DNA from: Subtercola boreus
GTDB taxonomy: Bacteria > Actinomycetota > Actinomycetes > Actinomycetales > Microbacteriaceae
Direction of reading: 5' to 3'
Length of the DNA stretch: 64,000 nt
Assembly (NCBI RefSeq): GCF_003399625.1
Contig: NZ_NBXA01000021.1
Coordinates: 208,123-272,122, forward strand
Positions within the stretch are counted from its first letter, which is position 1. Each line of letters opens with the position of its first letter. The notes below the pieces were generated by a model. That model was given only the letters and a program-made list of their open reading frames with translations. It searched no databases and was not told the DNA's origin. Positions 38,076 to 46,428 of this stretch are shown piece after piece. Made by a program: the position numbers and the translations under genes.

Positions 38076-39824
38076 ATGCCGAGACTTCGCTTAGCGCTGG
38101 CCCAAACCAACCCCATTGTCGGAGACCTCGAAGGCAACTCCGCCGAGATCGTCGCCGCCGTCCGCCGCGCCCGGGACGCGGGCGCCGACCTCGTCGCGTT
38201 CGGGGAGATGGCCCTCTCGGGCTACCCCATCGAAGACCTCGCCTCCCGGCCGTCGTTCCTGGCCGCCTGCCGCGCCCGCGTCGCCGCGCTGGCGACGGAG
38301 CTCGCCGAGTCCGGCCTCGGCGACATCGTGGTCGTGGTGGGGCACCCCGACGGGCCGTTCGAGCCCCGCGCCTTCACGACCACGAATGCGCCGACGGCGA
38401 TCGCCCAGAACGTGGCCTCGATCATCCAGAACGGTGAGATCAAGGCCCGCTACGCCAAGCATCACCTGCCGAACTACTCGGTGTTCGATGAGTACCGGAT
38501 CTTCATCGCCGGAGACGAACTCCTCGTGCTCCGGATGCGCGGAGTCGACGTCGCGCTCATCATCTGCGAAGACCTCTGGCGTGACGGCGGGCCGGTGAAC
38601 CGCGTCGCCTCTGCCGACGCCGGGGTGCTGCTCGTCATCAACGCCTCACCCTATGAGCGCGACAAGAACGAGGTGCGACTGCCGCTCGTGGTGCGGCGTG
38701 CAAAGGAGAACGACACCATCGTCGCCTACGTGAACATCGTGGGCGGCCAGGACGACCTGCTCTTCGACGGCGACAGCGTGGTGGTCTCCCCCAGCGGTGA
38801 GATCCTGGCGCGCGCACCCCAGTTCCAGCCGCACCTGCTCGTGGTCGACATCGACCCCGAGGCGGCGACGCTGGATGATCTGCCCCCGGATGTCGCGCGC
38901 GTGACGCTCTCGCTGCCTGCCACCGGCTCCTCCTCGCCGCAGACCGCCCTCACCTCCGACATCGCCGTCGTGCCCGACGAACTCGAGCAGGTCTGGAACG
39001 CGCTCGTGCTGGGCCTCGGCGACTACGTGCGGAAAAACCGGTTCCGCTCGGTCGTCCTCGGGCTCTCCGGAGGCATCGACTCGGCCGTCTGCGCCGTGCT
39101 CGCCGCCGACGCCATCGGGGCCACCAACGTGTACGGCGTGTCGATGCCCAGTCGCTGGTCGAGCGATCACTCGCGCTCCGACGCCGACGATCTCGCAGAG
39201 CGGATCGGCGTGCACTACGAGACCCAGGCGATCGCCGATCTCGTGCAGCCCATCGAGACCCAGCTCGCGCTCGACGGTGTCGCGGCCGAGAACCTGCAGG
39301 CGCGCATCCGGGGCATCATCCTCATGGGGCTCTCGAACCAGCTGGGCCACCTCGTTCTCACGACGGGCAACAGGAGCGAGCTCGCGGTGGGCTATTCGAC
39401 CATCTACGGCGACTCGGTCGGCGGTTTCGCGCCCCTGAAGGACGTTCCGAAGATGCTGGTCTGGGAGTTGGCTCGCTGGCGCAACTCCTTTGCAGCGCGG
39501 CGCGGCGAGACACCGCCGATACCCGAGAACTCGATCTCGAAGCCCCCGTCGGCCGAACTCCGGCCCGACCAGACCGACCAGGACTCGCTGCCCGAGTACG
39601 AGATCCTGGACGCCCTCCTGGAGGACTACATCAACGGCGGCTTCGGCCGTGACGAATTGGTCGCCCGCGGTTTCGAGGCGGAGACCGTCGATCGGATCAT
39701 CGGTCTCGTCGACCACTCCGAGTGGAAGCGTCGCCAGAGCGCGATCGGCACGAAGATCTCCCGCACCGCCTTCGGGCGCGACCGTCGCCTACCGATCACC
39801 TATCGCCCGACCGCCGTCTCGTGA
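38076..39824 (+). CDS. nadE: Glutamine-dependent NAD+ synthetase
   Basis: 582 aa. N-terminal nitrilase-type glutaminase (about 1-260) with the Glu-Lys-Cys triad in FGEMALSGYP (Glu44), KHHLPNYSVFDEYR and IICEDLW. C-terminal NAD synthetase (about 290-582) with the ATP-pyrophosphatase loop LGLSGGIDSAV and LTTGNRSELAVGYSTIYGD. Converts nicotinate adenine dinucleotide to NAD+ using glutamine, so its substrate supply ties to the neighbouring glutamine synthetases. The in-frame ORF opens at 37680 inside glnA2 on the other strand; the true start is ATG 38076. Confidence 0.96.
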   Translation: MPRLRLALAQTNPIVGDLEGNSAEIVAAVRRARDAGADLVAFGEMALSGYPIEDLASRPSFLAACRARVAALATELAESGLGDIVVVVGHPDGPFEPRAFTTTNAPTAIAQNVASIIQNGEIKARYAKHHLPNYSVFDEYRIFIAGDELLVLRMRGVDVALIICEDLWRDGGPVNRVASADAGVLLVINASPYERDKNEVRLPLVVRRAKENDTIVAYVNIVGGQDDLLFDGDSVVVSPSGEILARAPQFQPHLLVVDIDPEAATLDDLPPDVARVTLSLPATGSSSPQTALTSDIAVVPDELEQVWNALVLGLGDYVRKNRFRSVVLGLSGGIDSAVCAVLAADAIGATNVYGVSMPSRWSSDHSRSDADDLAERIGVHYETQAIADLVQPIETQLALDGVAAENLQARIRGIILMGLSNQLGHLVLTTGNRSELAVGYSTIYGDSVGGFAPLKDVPKMLVWELARWRNSFAARRGETPPIPENSISKPPSAELRPDQTDQDSLPEYEILDALLEDYINGGFGRDELVARGFEAETVDRIIGLVDHSEWKRRQSAIGTKISRTAFGRDRRLPITYRPTAVS

Positions 39825-39836
39825 GACTGCCCTCGG

Positions 39837-39842
39837 TAGACT
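39837..39842 (+). promoter_or_regulatory. -10 box of panB, leaderless type
   Basis: TAGACT, 6 nt (GAGGGC), then the panB ATG. Confidence 0.5.
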
Positions 39843-39848
39843 GAGGGC

Positions 39849-40667
39849 ATGACGGAGCAGTCCCCCCGCAAGCGCGTACGCACCCGGCACTTCCAGAACG
39901 CGAAGGAGAACGGCGTCCCGATCGTGGGGCTCACCTCCTACGACCAGCTCTCAGCCGCGATCTTCGACGCCGCCGACATCGACTTCCTGCTGGTCGGCGA
40001 CTCAGCGGGGAACAACGTCTTCGGCAACGAGACCACGCTCTCGGTGACGGTCGACCAGCTCATTCCCCTGACGCGGGCCGTCGCCGGCGCCTCCAAGCGC
40101 GCCCTGGTGATTGCAGACATGCCGTTCGGTTCCTATGAAGGCGGCCCCGACGATGCTCTGCACACCGCCGTGCGATTCATGAAGGAGTCGAATGCGCACG
40201 CTGTGAAGCTCGAGGGCGGCGTGCGGAGCGCAGCGCAGATCCGCCGCATCGTGGATGCCGGAATCCCCGTGATGGGACACATCGGCTTCACCCCGCAGAG
40301 TGAGCACGGCCTCGGCGGGCACATCATCCAGGGCCGGGGCGAGGGCGCCGAAGCGCTCGTCGCCGATGCCCACGCCGTGGAGGACGCGGGGGCCTTCTCC
40401 GTTGTGCTCGAGATGGTTCCGAGCGACATCGCCGGCCGCATCACGAAGGAACTCCGTATCCCGACCATCAGTGTCGGTGCGGGCCCGGACACCGACGGCC
40501 AACTGCTCGTCTGGACCGACTTCGCGGGCTTCTCCCAGGGCCGCACCCCCCGCTTCGTTAAGCAGTACGCGAACCTCACCCAGGTGCTGACGGAGGCCGT
40601 CACCGCGTTTCGCGCCGATGTCGCCTCCGGCGCCTACCCGGCCCCGGAGCACGAGTACGAGGGCTGA
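39849..40667 (+). CDS. panB: 3-methyl-2-oxobutanoate hydroxymethyltransferase
   Basis: 272 aa. First step of pantothenate and hence CoA synthesis: transfers a hydroxymethyl group from methylene-tetrahydrofolate to alpha-ketoisovalerate. Motifs: LTSYDQLSAAIFDAADIDFLLVGDSAGN, VIADMPFGSY, AVKLEGG (substrate Lys), PVMGHIGFTPQS and SVGAGPDTDGQLLVWTD. Length and order normal. No panC is seen nearby. Confidence 0.96.
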   Translation: MTEQSPRKRVRTRHFQNAKENGVPIVGLTSYDQLSAAIFDAADIDFLLVGDSAGNNVFGNETTLSVTVDQLIPLTRAVAGASKRALVIADMPFGSYEGGPDDALHTAVRFMKESNAHAVKLEGGVRSAAQIRRIVDAGIPVMGHIGFTPQSEHGLGGHIIQGRGEGAEALVADAHAVEDAGAFSVVLEMVPSDIAGRITKELRIPTISVGAGPDTDGQLLVWTDFAGFSQGRTPRFVKQYANLTQVLTEAVTAFRADVASGAYPAPEHEYEG

Positions 40668-40697
40668 CCGCACTCAGTGCAGGCGGCGAAGACGGAG

Positions 40698-40883
40698 TCA
40701 GTCGTTCGCGGCGTCCTCCTCGGCCCACTTGGCCGAATTCGCGCGGAGCGTCTCGAGGGCGTGCTCGGCCTCTTCCTTCGTCTCGAACGGGCCGACCCGG
40801 TCGGGAGCGGGTGAGACGTAACCGAACTCCACGTCACCGGTGTTGGTGTTGTACCAGTACTGCTTCGAGGGATCGCCTGACAT
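40698..40883 (-). CDS. SPOR domain-containing small protein
   Basis: 61 aa, nearly all one domain: KQYWYNTNTGDVEFG, then GPFETKEEAEHALETLRANSAKW, the short SPOR-like pattern seen in actinobacteria. No signal peptide or membrane helix. GGAG 8 nt before the ATG. Divergent from map by 36 bp and convergent with panB. The role is unknown; SPOR domains usually bind denuded peptidoglycan but this cytosolic-looking protein may not. Confidence 0.8.
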   Translation of the reverse strand: MSGDPSKQYWYNTNTGDVEFGYVSPAPDRVGPFETKEEAEHALETLRANSAKWAEEDAAND

Positions 40884-40906
40884 GAGTGCTCCAAGGGGTC
40901 GTGAAC

Positions 40907-40912
40907 TACGAT
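40907..40912 (+). promoter_or_regulatory. -10 box of map, leaderless type
   Basis: TACGAT, 7 nt, then the map ATG. Confidence 0.45.
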
Positions 40913-40919
40913 AGATCCT

Positions 40920-41798
40920 ATGCCCAAGGACTCCGCCGGCCACCTCACCCCGGGCCGGATCTCCCCTCTCCGCACCGTCCCCGCAGCCATAGGACGACCC
41001 GAGTATGTCGGTCGCCAGGAGCCTGACGAGGGCGGCGGCAGCGACGTCTACACGGGCGAACGTCTGCTGGGCATCCGGGAATCCTCGCGTATCGCCGCGA
41101 ATGCTCTCGCACACGTCGGAGCCCATGTCGCGCCCGGCGTCACGACGGACGAGTTGGATGCCCTCGGCCACGCCTACCTCGTCGAGCACGGTGCCTATCC
41201 GTCCACGCTCGGTTACCGCGGTTACCCCAAGTCGCTCTGCACGAGCGTGAACGAGGTCGTCTGCCACGGCATTCCCGACAGCACCGTGCTGGAGGACGGC
41301 GACATCGTGAACATCGACATCACCGCCTACAGGAACGGCATGCACGGCGACACGAACGCCACCTTCTTCGCGGGGCAGCCCGCCGAAGACGTGCGCCAGC
41401 TCGTGGAGCGCACCCGCGAAGCCATGAACCGCGGAATCAAGGCCGTGGCACCCGGCCGGCAGGTGAACGTCATCGGCCGCGCCATCGAGTCCTACGCCAA
41501 GAGATTCGGCTACGGGGTCGTGCGCGACTACACGGGGCACGGCGTCGGCGAACAGTTCCACTCGGGGCTGATCATCCCGCACTACGATTCGGCACCCCGG
41601 TTCGACGACGAGATCCAGGTCGGCATGGTCTTCACCATCGAGCCGATGCTCACGCTCGGCTCCCAGGACAACGAGCTCTGGCCCGACGGCTGGACGGTCG
41701 CCACCCGCGACCACTCGTTCAGCGCGCAGTTCGAACACACACTTGTGGTGACCGAGCGCGGCGCCGAAGTCCTGACCATCGCCGACACGGCAGAATAG
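40920..41798 (+). CDS. map: Type I methionine aminopeptidase
   Basis: 292 aa. Removes initiator Met after deformylation. The catalytic domain has the five metal ligands in order: [10 protein letters not shown] and HGDTNATFF (two Asp), [12 protein letters not shown] (His), FTIEPML (Glu) and [24 protein letters not shown] end (Glu). Residues 1-45 are an N-terminal extension with a Pro-rich start ([14 protein letters not shown]) as in the actinobacterial longer form. A peptide deformylase gene lies 21 kb away. Confidence 0.95.
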   Translation: MPKDSAGHLTPGRISPLRTVPAAIGRPEYVGRQEPDEGGGSDVYTGERLLGIRESSRIAANALAHVGAHVAPGVTTDELDALGHAYLVEHGAYPSTLGYRGYPKSLCTSVNEVVCHGIPDSTVLEDGDIVNIDITAYRNGMHGDTNATFFAGQPAEDVRQLVERTREAMNRGIKAVAPGRQVNVIGRAIESYAKRFGYGVVRDYTGHGVGEQFHSGLIIPHYDSAPRFDDEIQVGMVFTIEPMLTLGSQDNELWPDGWTVATRDHSFSAQFEHTLVVTERGAEVLTIADTAE

Positions 41799-41845
41799 AA
41801 CCGCCGGCCGCGTCTCACGGCCGAGACAGAGAACGAGGGAACACG

Positions 41846-42670
41846 ATGACTGGCAGCACGGACTCTTCGATAGCCATCGGCATCGACATCGGCGGGACGG
41901 GCATCAAGGGTGCGATCGTCGACACCTCGTCCGGCGAGCTGCTGAGCGACCGCATCAAGCTCGACACCCCCGAGGGCGGCAAGCCGAAGGATGTCGTCGG
42001 CACCGTCGAGAAACTGCTCGCACAGCTGACGGATGCTCCCGACGACGCCCCCATCGGCATCGACTTCCCCGCGGTGGTGCAGAACGGCAAGACCATGTCG
42101 GCCGCGAACGTGTCGAAGAAGTGGATCGGGCTCGAGGCGGAGAAGCTCTTCGAAGACGCGCTGAAGCGGGACATCACGTTCGTGAACGACGCCGACGCCG
42201 CGGGCTACGCCGAGGTGCGCTACGGCGCAGCCAAGGGCAAGAACGGCCTGATCATCATGACGACGCTCGGCACCGGAATCGGCACGGCCATCATCTACAA
42301 CGGTGTGCTCATTCCGAACGCTGAGCTCGGGCACATCCAGATCGACGGTGGCGACTACGAGCACAAGGCGTCCTTTGCAGCCAAGGAGCGCGACGACCTC
42401 AACTGGGTGCAGTGGGCAGCACGCCTGCAGACCTACTACGCGGAACTCGAGAAGCTGCTCTGGCCCGATCTGATCATCGTCGGCGGCGGTGTGTCGAAGA
42501 GCTACCAGGAGTTCCTGCCGAAGATCTCGATCAACACGCCGATGGTCCCCGCGACGCTCCGCAACAACGCGGGCATCCTCGGCGCGGCGAGCCTCGCCCT
42601 CGAGCCGAAGGTGCTGCCGAATGCGAACCAGCTCGTCGGCGAGCCGGGCGAAAGCGAAAGGGCCGACTAG
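41846..42670 (+). CDS. ppgK: Polyphosphate glucokinase (ROK family)
   Basis: 274 aa. Phosphorylates glucose with inorganic polyphosphate (and usually ATP). N-terminal phosphate loop GIDIGGTGIKGAI, substrate-binding FVNDADAAGYAEVRYG, GTGIGTAIIYNGVLIPNAELGH and LEKLLWPDLIIVGGGVSKS. The IPNAELGH variant lacks the classical ROK zinc cysteines, as polyphosphate enzymes do. Its last 17 bases form one strand of the P1 helix of the convergent RNase P RNA gene. Confidence 0.95.
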   Translation: MTGSTDSSIAIGIDIGGTGIKGAIVDTSSGELLSDRIKLDTPEGGKPKDVVGTVEKLLAQLTDAPDDAPIGIDFPAVVQNGKTMSAANVSKKWIGLEAEKLFEDALKRDITFVNDADAAGYAEVRYGAAKGKNGLIIMTTLGTGIGTAIIYNGVLIPNAELGHIQIDGGDYEHKASFAAKERDDLNWVQWAARLQTYYAELEKLLWPDLIIVGGGVSKSYQEFLPKISINTPMVPATLRNNAGILGAASLALEPKVLPNANQLVGEPGESERAD

Positions 42671-43066
42671 TACGCCGGGTTCTGTCTTGGGCGTGCGTGC
42701 CGAAGCCCGCGCGCCCATGGACGGCCATCTATCTACGACGTACGTTGCCGCACGCCTCCAGCGGTCTACCCGAAGGCACGGCGAGCAGCCGTATCGCCTT
42801 CTGTCTGACCTTGCTCCGGGCGAGGTTTACCGAGCCTGCCATGTCACCATGGCCGCTGGTGGTCTCTTACACCACCGTTTCACCCTTACCCCGAACCCCG
42901 CAAGCGGCGCCCGTGGCGGTCTGTTCTCTGTGGCACTGTTCTCTCGGGTTGCCCCGGGTGGGTGTTACCCACCGCCCTGCTCTGCGGAGCCCGGACGTTC
43001 CTCGGCGGCTGCCCATCCGCAGAACGGATGATCGAGCCGACGCGACCGTCTTGTCGACCCTTTCGC
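42654..43066 (-). ncRNA. rnpB: RNase P RNA (class A)
   Basis: Read on the minus strand it carries the hallmark GAGGAACGTCCGGGCTCC near the 5' end and ACAGAACCCGGCGTAC near the 3' end. Ends were set by helix P1: GCGAAAGGGTCGAC (43066-43053) pairs with GTCGGCCCTTTCGC (42667-42654), 14 bp with one G-U. A TAGACT box ends 7 nt before 43066, agreeing with a 5' end there. The true 3' end may be a few nt shorter. About 413 nt, normal for the class. Confidence 0.93.
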
Positions 43067-43073
43067 GGGCCCC

Positions 43074-43079
43074 AGTCTA
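43074..43079 (-). promoter_or_regulatory. -10 box of rnpB
   Basis: TAGACT on the minus strand, 7 nt before the predicted RNA 5' end and between rnpB and the upstream coding gene. Confidence 0.6.
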
Positions 43080-43102
43080 CCGGGCCAGCGAACGGAGCAG
43101 TG

Positions 43103-43837
43103 TCAGAGGCCGGACTCCTCCGTGCGCACGAGGATGCAGCTGCTGTCGGGGTCGAGCACCACGTCATCCGGGGCTGCGAGGCGGATCCTGGCGAGGTCGC
43201 TCTCGTGCAGCTTCACATTGCTGCCCATCGAGACGCCGCGGGTGAGGAGGGCAGCGCCGATTCCGTAGCGCGCCCGCTGCCGGTCGTAGAGGGCCAGGAG
43301 TTCGTCGCCGATCGCCCCCGCGATGAGGTCGCGGTTCAGTTGCACGCCCTTCCGCTCCGAGTCGAGCGTCAGGAGGGAGCCGTCGCGATGCGTTCGGAGC
43401 TCATCCTGCTCGGCCGTCAGGGCACCCATCTCCTCCGTGACCACAGCGAGGCGAGCGTTGATCTCGTCGATCCGCTCCATCACGGCGAGCTCGATGTCCT
43501 CCAGGTCGCTCCGGCGCTTCAGCAGGGAGGCGATCTCGTGCTCGAGGCCCTGGATGTCTTTCGTGGAGGTGCTCGTCTGCAGGCGGGTGCGGTCGCGCTC
43601 CATGCGTGTGGTCACGACGGCGACGTCGGACTCGACCCGCGAGATCTCCAGTTCGGCGTCTTCGAGTTCACCGCGAACCGAGGAGAGCCGGTGCGACACG
43701 GTTCCGATCTGGTCTTTCAGTTCGGCGAGCCGCTTCAGCTCCGGGAGGGTCTTCGCCTGGTGCCCGAGCTGGCTGAGGCGCGTGTCGGCCGCCTGCAGGT
43801 CGAGCAGCGACCGTTGCTCTGAGACAGGTGCTTTCAT
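43103..43837 (-). CDS. Coiled-coil protein of the zf-RING_7 family with lost zinc ribbon
   Basis: 244 aa. Residues 1-180 are a long coiled coil (LLDLQAADTRLSQLGHQAK, STSTKDIQGLEHEIASLLKR, EQDELRTHRDGSLL), the pattern of the CT398/zf-RING_7 family. Family members normally end in a C-terminal C4 zinc ribbon (CxxC ... CxxC-GRILV). Here the same region reads GVSMGSNVKL and DPDSSCILVRT: the ligands are gone apart from a single out-of-place Cys. Often found with Nif3-like and RNase H genes; here Nif3 is directly upstream. Confidence 0.85.
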   Translation of the reverse strand: MKAPVSEQRSLLDLQAADTRLSQLGHQAKTLPELKRLAELKDQIGTVSHRLSSVRGELEDAELEISRVESDVAVVTTRMERDRTRLQTSTSTKDIQGLEHEIASLLKRRSDLEDIELAVMERIDEINARLAVVTEEMGALTAEQDELRTHRDGSLLTLDSERKGVQLNRDLIAGAIGDELLALYDRQRARYGIGAALLTRGVSMGSNVKLHESDLARIRLAAPDDVVLDPDSSCILVRTEESGL

Positions 43838-43925
43838 GAGGGGATCCTTCGGTTCTGTATGGAGTTCTGTCTGGAGTTCTGTCTGGAATGTGCGGGCTGA
43901 TGCGACCTGCGGATGCCGGGCAGGC

Positions 43926-44771
43926 CTACTGCGTCACGACGAAGTCCCACGGGTCTGTGCGGAGCTCGCTCACGGTGACGGTGACGCCCGGCAGGGCCGC
44001 GCGCAACTCGGCCGCGGCGACGTCGAGCCACAACCACTCGCTCGCCCAGTGTGACACGTCGATGAGCGCAGGGCCTGTTCCGAGGGCGGCCTGTTCCCGC
44101 GCCTCCGATGCCGGATGGTGCCGGAGATCCGAGGTGATGTAGACATCCGCCGTGCGAACGGCCGGTTCCCCGAGCAGCGAATCGCCTGCTCCCCCGCAGA
44201 GAGCGACGCGCGTCACCGGATGATCGTACGCTCCGGCGACGCGGATGCCTGTCGCCGTGGCGGGCAGCAGTTCCGCGAGCTTCAGCGCGAGGTGCCCGAG
44301 ACTGGTGGGCCCGGCGAGGTCACCGACGCGGCCGATGCCCGTATCCGGCACGGCTGACGCACCGCTCGCCGGCACGATGGGCGCGGCACCCGTGAGCCCG
44401 AGCCTGTTGGCGATGACGTCGGAGACGCCGTTCTCGACGATGTCCGCGTTCGTGTGGGCGGCGACGAGTGCGCATCCGCCACGGATGAGTCGAGCCAGAA
44501 GCGATCCCTTGTACGTCGTCTCGGCGACCGATGTGACGCCTCGGAGCAGAAGCGGGTGGTGCACGAGCAGCAGGTCGGCGCCCAGCTCGAGCGCCTCGTC
44601 GACCGTCTCGGAGACGGCATCGACGGCGAGGTGGATGCTCGTCACCACGGCGTCCGGCGAGCCGGACAACAGGCCGGGCGCATCCCAGCTCTCGGCGTTC
44701 CCCAGCGGCCAGAGGCCTTCGATGACGTCGTTGGCCTGCCGGAGGGTGAAGCGGGGAGCTGAGGATTCCAC
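43926..44771 (-). CDS. Nif3-like dinuclear metal centre protein
   Basis: 281 aa. YbgI/Nif3 fold that forms a hexameric ring with two metals per subunit. Metal-binding sequences: DLLLVHHPLLLRG, AAHTNADIVENGVSDVIA and, near the end, DVSHWASEWLW. The reaction is not settled; some relatives are listed as GTP cyclohydrolase 1 type 2, which remains unproven. GTG start at 44769-44771, TAGAAT 7 nt upstream. The zf-RING_7-type gene follows on the same strand. Confidence 0.9.
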   Translation of the reverse strand: MESSAPRFTLRQANDVIEGLWPLGNAESWDAPGLLSGSPDAVVTSIHLAVDAVSETVDEALELGADLLLVHHPLLLRGVTSVAETTYKGSLLARLIRGGCALVAAHTNADIVENGVSDVIANRLGLTGAAPIVPASGASAVPDTGIGRVGDLAGPTSLGHLALKLAELLPATATGIRVAGAYDHPVTRVALCGGAGDSLLGEPAVRTADVYITSDLRHHPASEAREQAALGTGPALIDVSHWASEWLWLDVAAAELRAALPGVTVTVSELRTDPWDFVVTQ

Positions 44772-44778
44772 GTCACCG

Positions 44779-44784
44779 ATTCTA
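44779..44784 (-). promoter_or_regulatory. -10 box of the Nif3-like gene, leaderless type
   Basis: TAGAAT on the minus strand, 7 nt before the GTG. Confidence 0.5.
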
Positions 44785-44883
44785 GGGCCGACCCCTGTTC
44801 TGTCGAATTCCTTTACCCTCAGGGATGGTTCGGTGCTGAAGAGCGGGGCTTATATTCGTCGAATATCAGGTGCAGACTGATGG

Positions 44884-45750
44884 TCAGCGGGCAGCGACCA
44901 GGAGTGCGATGGCGCCGGCAGCAGTGGCCCAGCTGACCAGGCTGCCGACCAGGAAGTACTCGGCCTTGGTTCCCGACAGACTGTCGCCGCCCCGGGCATC
45001 CTGGGCGATCTCCGGGAACCGCACGATGCCTTTCGCCGCGACCAGCGCAGCCGCGATGGGGGCAAGACCGGCCAGCACGATGGCAACGATGAGCAGTCGC
45101 TCGAGCGGCCCGATGAGGCGGCCACCCTTGAGGTCGGTGCGGGTGAGGTCGGTGCGGGTGAGATCCTCGTCGCGGGCAGAACTGTCCTGGGAAGCATCGT
45201 TGTGGGAAGAATCGTTGTGGGAAGAATCGTCGTGCAGGCCAGCATCGACATCGACCGGCATCGTCGCAGCCGACACCCGGCTCCGGGGGTGCAGGGCGAT
45301 CCGCACCACGATGTTCGCACTCTCGGCGAGGAACAGCCCCACGCCGAAGAACAGCGCGATCTGGGGCAGCGGCGCGTCGCGGAGGGCGGCGGTTGCCGCA
45401 TCCCGCTGTCCGTCGACCAGGTAGCCGGAGAGCGTGAGCCCCGTCCGGTCGGCCAGCAGCAGGATGACCACCAGCGCGATGAGCACGGCGACCGCCGCGC
45501 GACCGGCACGCCCCGTCGAATGTTCGTCCGAGGTCGTGAGCGCGAGCCATCCCCCCGCTGCCAGGAGGCAAAGCGCCACCCACCCGAGCGGCACGCCGAG
45601 CCCGGTGGTGACCAGCACGGCGAGCAGCACCCAGCTCGCGCCGATCGACGCCAGCAGCCCGGCGGAAATCCGGCCGACCCGTCGGCCCCGGAACAGGCTC
45701 CGCCACAGGTCGGCCGACCCGATTGCGGCGAGCAGCACGGCCGTCAGCAT
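44884..45750 (-). CDS. DUF3307-like membrane protein, partner of SatD
   Basis: 288 aa with about eight helices. The C-terminal part, RLLIVAIVLAGLAPIAAALV then AAKGIVRFPEI and KAEYFLVGSLVSWATA, matches the conserved end of SatD-associated DUF3307 proteins (SatE-like). A hydrophilic loop around 175-205 is built of short DNA repeats coding SSHND and LTRTD. The start ATG overlaps the satD end by 7 bp, so it is translationally coupled. Role unknown; SatD/SatE were described in streptococcal acid tolerance. Confidence 0.78.
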   Translation of the reverse strand: MLTAVLLAAIGSADLWRSLFRGRRVGRISAGLLASIGASWVLLAVLVTTGLGVPLGWVALCLLAAGGWLALTTSDEHSTGRAGRAAVAVLIALVVILLLADRTGLTLSGYLVDGQRDAATAALRDAPLPQIALFFGVGLFLAESANIVVRIALHPRSRVSAATMPVDVDAGLHDDSSHNDSSHNDASQDSSARDEDLTRTDLTRTDLKGGRLIGPLERLLIVAIVLAGLAPIAAALVAAKGIVRFPEIAQDARGGDSLSGTKAEYFLVGSLVSWATAAGAIALLVAAR

Positions 45751-46391
45751 TCTCCACCCGCCTCTCGCAGCGCAACGATTCCTGCTTGGAGAGCCGTGAC
45801 GCCAGCGCGCCTCAGAGACTGCGACACGGCCGACTGCGAGACACCCTCCTTCTCGGCCAGCACCGACTGGGAGTTGCCGAGCCACCTCCCGAGAGCGAGT
45901 CGCCTCTCGCGGGCGCTCATTCCGCCGACGATGTAGTCCCGCCCGAGCAGGTACGCATTGACGGCGGCGTCGGCGAACAGCGGCTCGCCCTTGCCCTGGT
46001 ACCAGCTGCGGAGCGTCGGCACACGGGTGTCGGCCCGGAGATGCGCCTCGTCGATCGCGCTCCGCGCCGCCCACCAGGCCGAGCCGTCCTGGAGCACGCC
46101 GGTCATCCCCGTACCGACGGAGCGGATCTTGCCGCACCCGATGCCCACCCGAGCATCGAGCCCCTCCGGCATCGAGAGTCTCGCCAGCAGTGTCGCCTCG
46201 AGCGCATCGGCCAGCGTGGAGTAGACCGCCTGGAACTCGTCGCCGACGGTCGCGGCGAACGGCTCCAGATGATCCACCGCGTCATTCACGACAGCGAAGG
46301 CTCGTTCGAGCAGCTTCTGGGCGGCGGCCCGGTCGGCGATCTGCCGGGAGTCGACCAGATCCAGGATCACCGCCACCTTCGCATCGCTCAT
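45744..46391 (-). CDS. SatD family protein with C-terminal helix-turn-helix
   Basis: 215 aa. N-terminal SatD domain: AVILDLVDSRQIADR, FAATVGDEFQAVYSTLADAL, DARVGIGCGKI. The C-terminal 60 residues contain LGNSQSVLAEKEGVSQSAVS, a likely helix-turn-helix, so it may bind DNA. TATGCT lies 6 nt before the ATG. An AT-rich stretch of 50 bp upstream stands out from the surrounding GC-rich DNA. Probably an operon with the downstream membrane gene. Cellular task not established. Confidence 0.85.
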   Translation of the reverse strand: MSDAKVAVILDLVDSRQIADRAAAQKLLERAFAVVNDAVDHLEPFAATVGDEFQAVYSTLADALEATLLARLSMPEGLDARVGIGCGKIRSVGTGMTGVLQDGSAWWAARSAIDEAHLRADTRVPTLRSWYQGKGEPLFADAAVNAYLLGRDYIVGGMSARERRLALGRWLGNSQSVLAEKEGVSQSAVSQSLRRAGVTALQAGIVALREAGGEC

Positions 46392-46397
46392 GAAATA

Positions 46398-46403
46398 AGC
46401 ATA
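46398..46403 (-). promoter_or_regulatory. -10 box of satD, leaderless type
   Basis: TATGCT on the minus strand, 6 nt before the ATG, at the edge of an AT-rich block (46392-46440) that includes the near-palindrome CTGATAATCACCAG. Confidence 0.5.
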
Positions 46404-46428
46404 ACACTGATAATCACCAGATATAAGT

